DNA of 43,485 nucleotides from Pseudomonadota bacterium (GTDB taxonomy: Bacteria > Pseudomonadota > Gammaproteobacteria > Legionellales > Legionellaceae). The position numbers were made by a program, and so were the translations under genes. Positions 28,508-36,349 of this stretch are shown in pieces (within the stretch, counting starts at the first letter, position 1; every line of letters begins with the position of its first letter). The notes beneath the pieces were generated by a model, which worked only from the letters and a program-made list of their open reading frames with translations, was not told the DNA's origin and did not search any database. Where the stretch lies: assembly GCA_020161725.1 (NCBI GenBank), contig JAIUOG010000009.1:1-43485 (forward strand). The letters run 5' to 3'.

Positions 28508-28969
28508 ATGAGCAATAATATTGATATTATTCAAATTCTGGATTTAATACCTCATCGTTATCCCTTTATACTAGTGGATAAAGTGCTGGATTATAAGCCA
28601 ATGGAATATTTAACCGCACTTAAAAATGTCACTATAAATGAACCTTTTTTTACAGGTCATTTTCCAGGTAATCCAATTATGCCGGGCGTTTTGATGCTTG
28701 AAGCTTTAGCTCAAGCAAGTGCTATATTATCAAATTTATCTCGTGTACCTCCTGAAGGTTACCAATTTCTTTATTATTTTGCGGGTATTGATAATGTTAA
28801 ATTTAAGCAGATCGTCAGACCAGGTGATCAATTAAGATTAGAAGTTAAATTATTAGCAACAAAAAGAAATTTCTGGCGAGTGGCTGGTGAGGTTTTTGTC
28901 GAGGACAAATTAGCCTGCCAAGCAGAAATTTTGAGTGCTTCAAAGGAAGTTAAAACTGATGATAGATAA
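28508..28969 (+). CDS. fabZ: 3-hydroxyacyl-ACP dehydratase FabZ
   Basis: FabZ dehydrates beta-hydroxyacyl-ACP in fatty acid elongation and competes with LpxA/LpxD for the hydroxyacyl-ACP pool. The 153-residue hot-dog-fold protein has catalytic H51 (TGHFPGNPIMPG) and E65 (LMLEALAQAS), with the normal N-terminal LIPHRYPFLLVD-like segment (LDLIPHRYPFILVD). It sits between lpxD and lpxA, the classical arrangement, and overlaps lpxA by 11 bp. Confidence 0.97.
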   Translation: MSNNIDIIQILDLIPHRYPFILVDKVLDYKPMEYLTALKNVTINEPFFTGHFPGNPIMPGVLMLEALAQASAILSNLSRVPPEGYQFLYYFAGIDNVKFKQIVRPGDQLRLEVKLLATKRNFWRVAGEVFVEDKLACQAEILSASKEVKTDDR

Positions 28970-29729
28970 AGATGCAAGAATTCATCCAAGCGCAAAAATA
29001 GCTGAGGGCGTAAGTATTGGCGCAGGATCTGTAATAGGTCCTGATGTTGAAATTGGTGAAAATACCTGGATTGGTCCACATGTGGTTATTCAAGGTCCGA
29101 CTTCTATAGGTAAAAATAATAAAATATTCCAATTCGCATCAGTAGGCGATGAACCACAGGATATTACTTATAAAGGTGAGCCTACGCGTTTAGAAATTGG
29201 TGATAATAATGTTATTCGCGAATATTGCATGATAAGTCGTGGTACGGTTAAAGGCGGTGGCTTAACTCAAATTGGTAATCATAATTATTTAATGGCGTAT
29301 TCACATGTTGGTCATGATTGTATCGTAGGTAACAATATTATTATGATAAATCATGCTGCTCTGTCAGGCCATGTCACCATTGGGGATTATGCCATCATAG
29401 GTGCTTATGCAGCAGTTCATCAATTTTGCGAAGTAGGGGCTTATGCCTTTATTGCACGCGCCACCTATGTAACAAAAGATGTATTACCTTACATCCTAAT
29501 TGCGGGTCATACCACTGCTGCTTGTGGCTTAAATAGTGTTGGTTTACGCCGTCGTGGTTTTTCAGCTACCGCTGTTGAACATTTAAGACGTGCTTATAAA
29601 ATTATTTTCCGTAAAGGCTTAACTGTGCAACAAGCAATTGCTGAGTTAGAAATGATGCAACAGGATTGTCCAGAAGTCATTCCAATGATTGATGCCTTAA
29701 ACCAATCAACCCGTGGTATAGTGAGATAA
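28959..29729 (+). CDS. lpxA: UDP-N-acetylglucosamine acyltransferase (LpxA)
   Basis: LpxA performs the first step of lipid A synthesis, 3-O-acylation of UDP-GlcNAc. An in-frame GTG exists at 28935, but ATG 28959 is chosen: it gives 256 aa beginning MIDKDARIHPSAKI, close to E. coli (262), with AAGGAAG about 10 nt upstream. Hexapeptide repeats fill residues ~6-185, and the catalytic histidine is H119 in YSHVGHDCIVG. GEPTRLEIGDNN and the C-terminal helical domain (GLNSVGLRRRGFS...) are conserved. lpxB, often next, is absent; serS follows 3 bp later. Confidence 0.96.
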   Translation: MIDKDARIHPSAKIAEGVSIGAGSVIGPDVEIGENTWIGPHVVIQGPTSIGKNNKIFQFASVGDEPQDITYKGEPTRLEIGDNNVIREYCMISRGTVKGGGLTQIGNHNYLMAYSHVGHDCIVGNNIIMINHAALSGHVTIGDYAIIGAYAAVHQFCEVGAYAFIARATYVTKDVLPYILIAGHTTAACGLNSVGLRRRGFSATAVEHLRRAYKIIFRKGLTVQQAIAELEMMQQDCPEVIPMIDALNQSTRGIVR

Positions 29730-29732
29730 AGC

Positions 29733-31010
29733 ATGCTAGACATTAAACTCTTACGCGATAACCCAGTCTTTGTGCAGGAACAGTTAAAGAGACGAGGTTT
29801 TGAATTTGATATTAATTTGTTTAGCCAACTTGAAGAGAAACGCAAAAATTTTCAAGTGGCTACTCAGAATTTACAAAATGAACGTAATCTCCGCTCAAAA
29901 GAAATTGGCCTTTTAAAGGCAAAGGGTGAAGATATAGAGCAAGCTCGTCTTGATGTAAATCGCTTAGGCGAGGATTTAGAAAAGCAAAAGATTGAGTTGG
30001 ATTTAGTCTTAAAACAATTAGATGATCTTTTATTAAGTCTACCTAATATTCCCAATGCTTCTGTACCTCAAGGTAGAGATGAAAATGATAATCAAGAAAT
30101 TCGCCGTTGGGGTATAGTTCCTGAATTTGATTTCGAAGTAAAATCGCATGATGAGTTGGGTGAAAATTTAGGTCAAATGGATTTTGCTCTTGGTGCTAAA
30201 ATTACTGGCAGTCGATTTGTAGTAATGAAAAATAAAATTGCTAAGATGCATCGCGCTCTAATCCAATTCATGCTTGATACTCATACCGAACAGCATGGTT
30301 ATCAGGAAATAAACGTCCCCTATATTGTAAATAGCGATAGCCTTTATGGAACAGCTCAGTTACCTAAATTTGAAGATGATCTTTTCAAATTGAGAGGCGA
30401 GCAAAATTATTATTTAATTTCAACGGCTGAAATTCCTGTTACGAATACCGTTCGCGATACTATTTTAAATGTTGATGAATTACCACAACGTTTTGCCTGC
30501 CATTCACCTTGTTTCCGTAGCGAAGCCGGTTCTTATGGTAAAGATACAAAGGGTATGATTAGACAGCATCAATTTGAAAAGGTTGAATTAGTTTGGGTTA
30601 CCAAACCTGAAGAATCTTATGAAGCCTTAGAAACCTTAACAAAACATGCAGAAACTATCTTGCAAAAGCTTAATTTAGCTTACCGTGTTGTTACCCTGTG
30701 TTCAGGTGATTTAGGCGCTAATTCTGCAAAAACTTATGATTTAGAAGTATGGTTGCCAAGCCAAAATACCTATCGAGAAATTTCTTCTTGTTCCAATATG
30801 GAAGCATTCCAAGCAAGACGTATGAAAGCTCGTTATAAAAATAAAGAAAATAACATGGAATTAGTCCATACTTTGAATGGCTCTGGCTTAGCTGTTGGAA
30901 GAACTTTAGTTGCTATTATGGAAAATTATCAAGATAAAGACGGTAATATTCATGTACCTAAGGTTTTACAGTCTTATCTTGGTGGTTTGGAAATCATTAA
31001 AGCGAAATAG
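29733..31010 (+). CDS. serS: Seryl-tRNA synthetase
   Basis: SerS charges tRNA-Ser (and tRNA-Sec) with serine. The 425-residue class II synthetase has the N-terminal antiparallel coiled-coil arm (residues ~30-100) that grips the tRNA extra arm, motif 2 ([21 protein letters not shown]) and motif 3 ([18 protein letters not shown]). [16 protein letters not shown] is represented by [17 protein letters not shown]. Length is normal. It lies 3 bp after lpxA, so a housekeeping synthetase closes the lipid A operon here. Confidence 0.97.
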   Translation: MLDIKLLRDNPVFVQEQLKRRGFEFDINLFSQLEEKRKNFQVATQNLQNERNLRSKEIGLLKAKGEDIEQARLDVNRLGEDLEKQKIELDLVLKQLDDLLLSLPNIPNASVPQGRDENDNQEIRRWGIVPEFDFEVKSHDELGENLGQMDFALGAKITGSRFVVMKNKIAKMHRALIQFMLDTHTEQHGYQEINVPYIVNSDSLYGTAQLPKFEDDLFKLRGEQNYYLISTAEIPVTNTVRDTILNVDELPQRFACHSPCFRSEAGSYGKDTKGMIRQHQFEKVELVWVTKPEESYEALETLTKHAETILQKLNLAYRVVTLCSGDLGANSAKTYDLEVWLPSQNTYREISSCSNMEAFQARRMKARYKNKENNMELVHTLNGSGLAVGRTLVAIMENYQDKDGNIHVPKVLQSYLGGLEIIKAK

Positions 31011-31048
31011 ATTGCTGATTCTTGATCCGTACTTTTTCTCTATGATGT

Positions 31049-31275
31049 TAGTTCAGCCGTTTGAATGAAGGTTTTGTTTTAGTGCTAGAAGATTCTTCTT
31101 TATTGTCATCCTGAAAACGGTGTAACCGTTTGAAGGATCCTATCAAATCCTAGTTCAGCCGTTTGAATGAGGTTTTATTTTTAGTGCTAGAGGATTCTTC
31201 GCTATGCTCAGACAGGATAGGATCTTATTGAATCCTGATTCAGCTGTTTGAATGAAGGTTTGTTATAGTATTCAT
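31049..31275 (+). repeat. Three tandem-spaced copies of a ~50-bp intergenic repeat
   Basis: TTAGTTCAGCCGTTTGAATG-type units start at about 31049, 31150 and 31235. The first two share a ~50-bp block through GTGCTAGA-GATTCTTC, and the third is shortened (ATTCAGCTGTTTGAATGAAGG). A hairpin AAACGGT-GTA-ACCGTTT (31115-31131) sits in the first spacer, along with GTCATCCTG and GAAGGATCC words like those at 42261-42320. No coding signal was found in 31011-31303. Confidence 0.8.
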
Positions 31276-31303
31276 TTTAAAGATAAACTTAGGGTATCAA
31301 CTT

Positions 31304-32683
31304 ATGAAATGGGCTTACTTCCTTAAAAATAGCTTTATTTTTCTTTTGTGTACTCTATTTAATCTAACCTATGCTGACAAATTGTATGTGCGAGGCTCTG
31401 CTTTGCATTTTTTATCTGATCCCGATTTATCATCAACTTCCCAAAGCTATCAATATCTCGCTGATGCTTTACTGGTTATCAACGATGGCAAGATTGAACA
31501 AATAGGTAACTGGAATGAGCTCAATACGAAACTTCCTGCAAATGCAAAAATTGTAGAATATAAAAATGGTCTCATACTGCCAGGCTTTATTGATGCCCAT
31601 ATCCACTACCCTCAAATGGATATGATTGCTGCCAATAGTGGCGGACATTTATTACAATGGCTAGACAGTTATACATTTCCTTTTGAAAAAAAATTTCAGG
31701 ATAATTTATATGCTAAAGAAGTGGCTAATGCCTTTTTAGACGAGTTATTACGTAACGGCACAACTTCAGCTATGATTTTTACTACCATTTATCCAGAGGC
31801 AGTTAATAGCCTTTTTGAATCAGCAGAAAAAAGGCAGATGCGAATTATTGCTGGGGAAGTAATGGGCGATCAAAATTTACCGGATTTTTTAATTCAATCG
31901 CCTGAAATAGCAGCAAAAGAAACAGAGGCTTTAATCGCCAAATGGCATAATAAAAGGGATGCACGTACTCTGTACGCTATAACGTTTCGCTTTGCGCCGA
32001 CAACTTCTGACAAATTATTCAAAAAAATTGAAGCGTTAAAAAAGAAATACCCAGATACTTATATCTACTCTCATATTTCCGAAAACCAACAGGAAATCAA
32101 ATGGTCTAATGAGCTACATAACTCAAAACTTTATTTGGACATTTATGACCGTTACAACTTATTAGGCAATAAAACTCTACTAGCCCATGGTGTTTATTTA
32201 ACTGATTTAGAAGAAAAGCGGATACATGAGACAGAAACATCCATCGCTTTTTGTCCGACTTCAAACCTATTTCTAGGCAGTGGCTTATTTAATTTAATGC
32301 AAGCAGATAAGAATGGTGTAACAGTAGGTTTAGGCACGGATGTTGGAGCAGGAACAAGTTTTTCGATGTTACAAACGATGAATGATGCTTATAAAATAGC
32401 TCAATTACAAAACCAAAATTTATCTCCCTTAAAAGCTTTTTATCTTGCTACCTTAGGTAGTGCAAAAGCACTTAATCTGGCTAATAAATTAGGTAATTTT
32501 AGCAAAAATAAAGAAGCCGATTTTGTGGTTTTAAATTTTTCAGGGGCTACTCCATTACTGAAAAGGCGCCTAGCCTATGCTAATACGCTTCAAGATAAAT
32601 TATTTGTTCTAATGACTTTAGGCGACGACAGGTCTGTAATTGCTACCTATGTCAATGGAAAGCTTGCATATAGGCAAGATTGA
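31304..32683 (+). CDS. guaD: Guanine deaminase with an N-terminal signal peptide
   Basis: Guanine deaminase converts guanine to xanthine and ammonia. Most of this 459-residue protein follows E. coli GuaD closely: the zinc motif PGFIDAHIHYPQMDMI, TFPFEKKF, LRNGTTSAMIF, FRFAPTTS, IYSHISEN, LLAHGVYLTD, AFCPTSNLFLGSGLF and GLGTDVGAGTSFSMLQTMNDAY. What is unusual is an N-terminal extension: basic start MKWAYFLKNS, hydrophobic core FIFLLCTLFNL and a signal-peptidase-like TYA/DK site near residue 24, which would send the enzyme to the periplasm or beyond. ATG 31304 is the only start consistent with the extension; the catalytic part starts at about residue 27. It is flanked by repeats and lies alone. 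Confidence 0.92.
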   Translation: MKWAYFLKNSFIFLLCTLFNLTYADKLYVRGSALHFLSDPDLSSTSQSYQYLADALLVINDGKIEQIGNWNELNTKLPANAKIVEYKNGLILPGFIDAHIHYPQMDMIAANSGGHLLQWLDSYTFPFEKKFQDNLYAKEVANAFLDELLRNGTTSAMIFTTIYPEAVNSLFESAEKRQMRIIAGEVMGDQNLPDFLIQSPEIAAKETEALIAKWHNKRDARTLYAITFRFAPTTSDKLFKKIEALKKKYPDTYIYSHISENQQEIKWSNELHNSKLYLDIYDRYNLLGNKTLLAHGVYLTDLEEKRIHETETSIAFCPTSNLFLGSGLFNLMQADKNGVTVGLGTDVGAGTSFSMLQTMNDAYKIAQLQNQNLSPLKAFYLATLGSAKALNLANKLGNFSKNKEADFVVLNFSGATPLLKRRLAYANTLQDKLFVLMTLGDDRSVIATYVNGKLAYRQD

Positions 32684-32847
32684 GTTTGAAAGGCAGTTAT
32701 CCAAAGCTGCCTTTAAATAAAATTTAAGCTAAATTTAATTCTTTTGCCTGATATCGTTATGAGCCTCTTAATCATGTTCAAAATTCTTCCTATATTCTTT
32801 TTGTTTAAATTGTATATACTGGTAAACCTACAACATAAGGAAATTAT

Positions 32848-33582
32848 ATGCCTGTAGTTATCTGTGATGAAGATTCTCAAGAGAAAGTGCTTAACCTCTT
32901 TAACCAAAATAAAAAAGCATCAGAAAAGATTCCTTTACTTATTAGAAACTTAAAAAGTGGCTGGCCTTTACTGCAAGTTAGTTTATTCACCCCGACCAAT
33001 ACTAATCTTTTTACACATGCCCTAGGAGGGGAAAAATGTCATTTCTTCTTTGTAGGCGCATTTAACTTTGGTGTTCTGCTAACTAAGATACCAGGACTTA
33101 TTAAATTTAATGGCGAAGAAGTTCCTAAAAAAGACGTTTATCAAGAAATTAATATAGGTAGAGTTAGTTCTTTTTTAGACTCTTTTAAAATTGAGCATGC
33201 TAGCTTAAATATATCAGTTAGTTCTACTGCGACTAATTATGGTAAAAAAATAGAAATGACAGCCCCTTTTAAAAAGAAACAATTATTAGAAAGTGCCTTA
33301 TCTAAGCCTCTCGAATTTGCACTTAAGCCTAAGGAAAAATTATATGCAATTGGCACCTATTCGGAGCATGTATATACTAAAGAGGATATCGAAGAAAAAT
33401 TAGACCCCGATGTGGCTATTTTTTATGAAGGGCAAGTTTTTATTGATTTAGGTTGTTTTTTAGAGCAGACAGTTAATCAAGAAATTAAAGATTTTTTTCA
33501 TAATGCATTTAAAGTAGATCAGTTTTTAGCACTGCATGTTCCTTCTGTTGAAATGAAATCAAAAGGATGTATTATTGTATAA
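32848..33582 (+). CDS. Unknown protein ending in a CAAX prenylation motif; candidate host-directed effector
   Basis: The 244-residue protein has no family I recognise. It has no signal peptide and no clear membrane span beyond a modest hydrophobic patch (HFFFVGAFNFGVLL, ~residues 68-83). The last residues are MKSKGCIIV: C241-I-I-V is a textbook CAAX box, with lysines 237 and 239 just upstream, as in small GTPases of eukaryotes. Bacteria lack CAAX prenyltransferases, but several Legionella Dot/Icm effectors are prenylated by the host through such a C-terminus. The same fate is inferred here. The start ATG 32848 is preceded by AAGGAAAT; a TATACT lies at 32815-32820. It is a single gene, flanked by non-coding gaps of 164 and 224 bp. 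Existence of the gene is well supported; the function is open. Confidence 0.75.
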   Translation: MPVVICDEDSQEKVLNLFNQNKKASEKIPLLIRNLKSGWPLLQVSLFTPTNTNLFTHALGGEKCHFFFVGAFNFGVLLTKIPGLIKFNGEEVPKKDVYQEINIGRVSSFLDSFKIEHASLNISVSSTATNYGKKIEMTAPFKKKQLLESALSKPLEFALKPKEKLYAIGTYSEHVYTKEDIEEKLDPDVAIFYEGQVFIDLGCFLEQTVNQEIKDFFHNAFKVDQFLALHVPSVEMKSKGCIIV

Positions 33583-33764
33583 ATTTCTGGCATGACACAA
33601 TGAATAAATTACCCTTATCCTTGTTATGTATGATTAGGTTGAATGGTGTTATTATCGATGCCATAAGAGCTAACATAAGCTTACAATGTCGGTATTATTC
33701 TTTATTATCTGTGCAATAAAAGAACTGCATATAAGAGTTCAAGTAGCGCAGGAGAGGTTTTGCA

Positions 33765-33794
33765 ATGAGACTCTTAAAAAAAAAATTAACTTGA
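33765..33794 (+). other. Nine-codon ORF with a strong ribosome-binding site upstream of the DUF2269 gene
   Basis: ATG 33765 is preceded by AGGAGAGG and reads MRLLKKKLT before TGA. It contains a run of ten A. The DUF2269 gene (ATG 33807) is in the same frame 12 nt further on, but has no good ribosome-binding site of its own. It may be a leader peptide for coupled translation, or chance. The rest of 33583-33806 shows no gene. Confidence 0.3.
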
Positions 33795-33806
33795 AAATGA
33801 ACCCAG

Positions 33807-34280
33807 ATGAATATCTATTTGATAGTTAAGACAATACATATTTTATCATCGACCTTTCTTTTGGGAGGAGGTCTTTGCATCGCTTTTTTCATGTATCGCT
33901 CTAAATATACTCAGGATATTAATCAAAAATACTTTGCGATAAGAAACACTGTCTTAGCTGATTTTTTCTTTACAACACCCGCAGTGATAATTCAACTGGT
34001 TACTGGCGTTTGGTTAATGTATTTGATGAGGTATTCTTGGACTTCTTTGTGGATTCTCCTCTCATTAGCTCTTTATTTATTCATTGGGTTATTTTGGCTT
34101 CCTGTGGTGTATATTCAAATTAAATTGAGAAATATGATTACCCAGTCTCTTGCAAATAAAAAACCTTTACCTGAGCGCTATGAGCGCCTATTTCGTTTGT
34201 GGTATTTACTAGGACTACCTGCTTTTAGCAGCTTAATTGTTATATTTTATCTGATGGTGTCTAAATTATCATGGAGCTAA
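33807..34280 (+). CDS. DUF2269 inner-membrane protein
   Basis: The 157-residue protein has four membrane helices (about residues 5-29, 48-72, 80-104 and 132-154) and few charged residues in between (KLRNMITQSLANKKPLPERYERL). Pattern and length fit DUF2269, a family of small integral membrane proteins without a known reaction. It overlaps the next gene by 10 bp and the two are probably translated together; DUF2269 genes often neighbour oxidoreductase genes of this sort. A function in membrane redox or lipid chemistry would be only a guess from the neighbour. Confidence 0.75.
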   Translation: MNIYLIVKTIHILSSTFLLGGGLCIAFFMYRSKYTQDINQKYFAIRNTVLADFFFTTPAVIIQLVTGVWLMYLMRYSWTSLWILLSLALYLFIGLFWLPVVYIQIKLRNMITQSLANKKPLPERYERLFRLWYLLGLPAFSSLIVIFYLMVSKLSWS

Positions 34281-35398
34281 CTCGAGTACTGATTATTGGC
34301 GGTTATGGAAACTTCGGGCAGTATATCGCAAAAGCGCTTTGCTTGAATCCAAAAATCAAACTTATTATTGGTGGGCGAAATATTGATAAAGCGAAAGCGC
34401 TCAGTAGACAACTTTCAGCCGCACATCCCATTGAAGCCGTATATTGCGATATTTTTCAATGTTTTTCTAAATCATTGAGTGAGATAAAGCCAAATGTGGT
34501 TATCCACACTTCAGGTCCTTTTCAAATGCAAGGCTACCAAGTTGCCGAAGCTTGTCTTGCGGAAGGAGCCCATTACATCGATTTGGCAGATTCCCGCGAT
34601 TTTGTAATTAACATTAATCAATTTAATGAAGAGGCTTTAGCAAAGCAGAAACTCGTATGTAGTGGCGCCAGTTCTGTTCCAGGATTAAGCAGTGCCATTA
34701 TCGAGCATTATTTGCCTGAATTTAAAGAATTAATCAGTGTTGATTATGCTATTGCAACAGCACAACTGACTAACCAAGGCTTGGCCACCACAACAGGGGT
34801 CTTAAGTTATGCAGGAAAACCCTTCGAAACATTAATTAATGGCGCATTTAAAAAAATATATGGTTGGCAAGATTTGCGTTTACTAAAGTTTTGGCGTTTA
34901 AACAGGCGTTTTTTAAGTAATTGTGATATCCCGGATTTAGCACTTTTCCCCCAACGTTACCCTACTCTAAAAACAGTTCGTTTTCAGGCAGGACTCGAAC
35001 TTAAATTTTTGCATGTTTTATTATTTCTTTCTTCTTGGCTTGTCCGCCTTCATTTACTACCCGCCCTTAATAAACTAGCTCGTCCTCTTTTAAAAATTTC
35101 TCATTGGTTTAATTGGCTTGGGACAAACAATAGTGGCTTTTATATGTCACTTCAGGGGCTAGACCAAAATAAGATGTCCAAAACAATTTGCATTGAAATC
35201 AACGCACAGCATGGTGATGGGCTTTATATTCCTTGTATTCCCGCCATTTTTCTTACTGAGAAAATTGCTTTAGGTTGCCAAATACCCTATGGGGCAACGC
35301 CTTGCGCAGGACTAATTACTCTTAATGAGTATTTAGATTTACTTAAAAAACTTGGTTTAAATATATCAGTTTGTCAAACTATCTCAACTCAGCTTTAG
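34271..35398 (+). CDS. Saccharopine-dehydrogenase-like NAD(P)-binding protein
   Basis: The 375-residue protein opens with a Rossmann motif (VLIIGGYGNFGQYIAKAL, glycines at ~10-16) followed by IIGGRNIDKAKAL and VVIHTSGPFQMQGY, features of the saccharopine dehydrogenase NADP-binding domain (Sacchrp_dh_NADP). The YIDLADSRDF and CSGASSVPGLSSA segments also fit. Residues ~250-290 (FLHVLLFLSSWLVRLHLLP) are hydrophobic and could touch the membrane, in keeping with the overlapping DUF2269 gene. Real lysine biosynthesis is unlikely; many members of this group are uncharacterised, and human SCCPDH-like proteins sit on lipid droplets. The substrate is unknown. Confidence 0.8.
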   Translation: MELTRVLIIGGYGNFGQYIAKALCLNPKIKLIIGGRNIDKAKALSRQLSAAHPIEAVYCDIFQCFSKSLSEIKPNVVIHTSGPFQMQGYQVAEACLAEGAHYIDLADSRDFVININQFNEEALAKQKLVCSGASSVPGLSSAIIEHYLPEFKELISVDYAIATAQLTNQGLATTTGVLSYAGKPFETLINGAFKKIYGWQDLRLLKFWRLNRRFLSNCDIPDLALFPQRYPTLKTVRFQAGLELKFLHVLLFLSSWLVRLHLLPALNKLARPLLKISHWFNWLGTNNSGFYMSLQGLDQNKMSKTICIEINAQHGDGLYIPCIPAIFLTEKIALGCQIPYGATPCAGLITLNEYLDLLKKLGLNISVCQTISTQL

Positions 35399-35470
35399 GA
35401 ATAAAGCTAGCCTAAAAAATTTTCCCTGTATAATCATTTTCAAATGGCTCAAAAATGCTGACCTTATGCA

Positions 35471-36274
35471 TTAGCTTTGATCGAACCCATTATGGACTTC
35501 ATTATCATTCAATTTTATATCAAGTCCCGATGTGCTAGTAGAACCTTTATCGGAAGTAGGTTTGGCCACAAGCGAGCCATAGATGGTTGGGATAGCATTT
35601 GCTGATTCTTTAGGCTCTTTTGCTCCAATCTTTAATTTTTCTAACATAGTTATAGTACTGTCAAAGGATGTTGGCGGTGAACCATTATTTTGAGAAGGCT
35701 TAAGAGCTTGCTCAATGTTTTTTAAATAACTATCCCACTCAAAATTGCCTGGTTTTTTGACGTGTACTTCAACATCAATGCTAAGTTCGGAAACCGCTTT
35801 TTTCATAGCGTTTGCATCATTCTGATTATCTTCAAAAATAAAGCTTTTACTTGGTTTGGTTTGAGGTTTTTCTAATTGAACTTTAACCGTTTGATATTTA
35901 TCTCCTGAGGCGATAATGGTTATTTTGGCAAGCTCTTCGTTTGTAAATCCTTGATATTGAAGTAGGGCTTCCACATAGCATTTAACATTCCGTGTGATAA
36001 TAAATATTTTTACTTCTTCTTTTTGTATAAGTAATTTAAAAGTGGCAAGGGCGTCTCTATTAATGAGCAGCTTTGAGTTTTCGCCTTTCTTATAAGCTTT
36101 TTCACTAAACTCACCAAATTCAGTTTTAAAACTTTCGACCATTCTTTCTACCCAAAGATGATCTGCTTCCCCAAATTTTCTTTTAAGGCTTTTATAAAAA
36201 TCCAGTTTAGTTGCTGAAAAGCCTTCAAGATCAGTCATTGTTCCGTCAAAATCACTAAATACAAATATATCCAC
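35471..36274 (-). CDS. HAD-superfamily hydrolase-like protein with a disordered tail; possible effector
   Basis: The 267-residue protein has all four HAD motifs: D8-F-D10-G-T (I), T94 in FIITRN (II), K126 (IASGDKYQ) and E148-D149-N150...D153 (FEDNQND) (III/IV), so phosphatase activity is plausible. Residues ~190-267 are rich in Ser, Thr, Asn, Lys and Pro and look unstructured. Such a short catalytic domain with a polar tail is common among Legionella type IV secretion substrates, but no specific signal such as an E-block was made out, so effector status is a guess. Start is GTG 36274, the first possible codon after an in-frame TGA; there is no strong Shine-Dalgarno. It lies alone, convergent with the saccharopine-dehydrogenase-like gene. 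Confidence 0.72.
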   Translation of the reverse strand: MDIFVFSDFDGTMTDLEGFSATKLDFYKSLKRKFGEADHLWVERMVESFKTEFGEFSEKAYKKGENSKLLINRDALATFKLLIQKEEVKIFIITRNVKCYVEALLQYQGFTNEELAKITIIASGDKYQTVKVQLEKPQTKPSKSFIFEDNQNDANAMKKAVSELSIDVEVHVKKPGNFEWDSYLKNIEQALKPSQNNGSPPTSFDSTITMLEKLKIGAKEPKESANAIPTIYGSLVAKPTSDKGSTSTSGLDIKLNDNEVHNGFDQS

Positions 36275-36349
36275 TTCAAATCACAAAGGTTAAAAAAATG
36301 CCTAGTATACGCCTTAAGTTATGAAATACTAGTTTAAGAGAAGAGGTTT

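Noticed and set aside
32730..32847. PmrA or CpxR box upstream of the CAAX protein gene
   Set aside because: Only one half-site-like GTAAA or TTAAT was found in either case, so no regulator box can be claimed.
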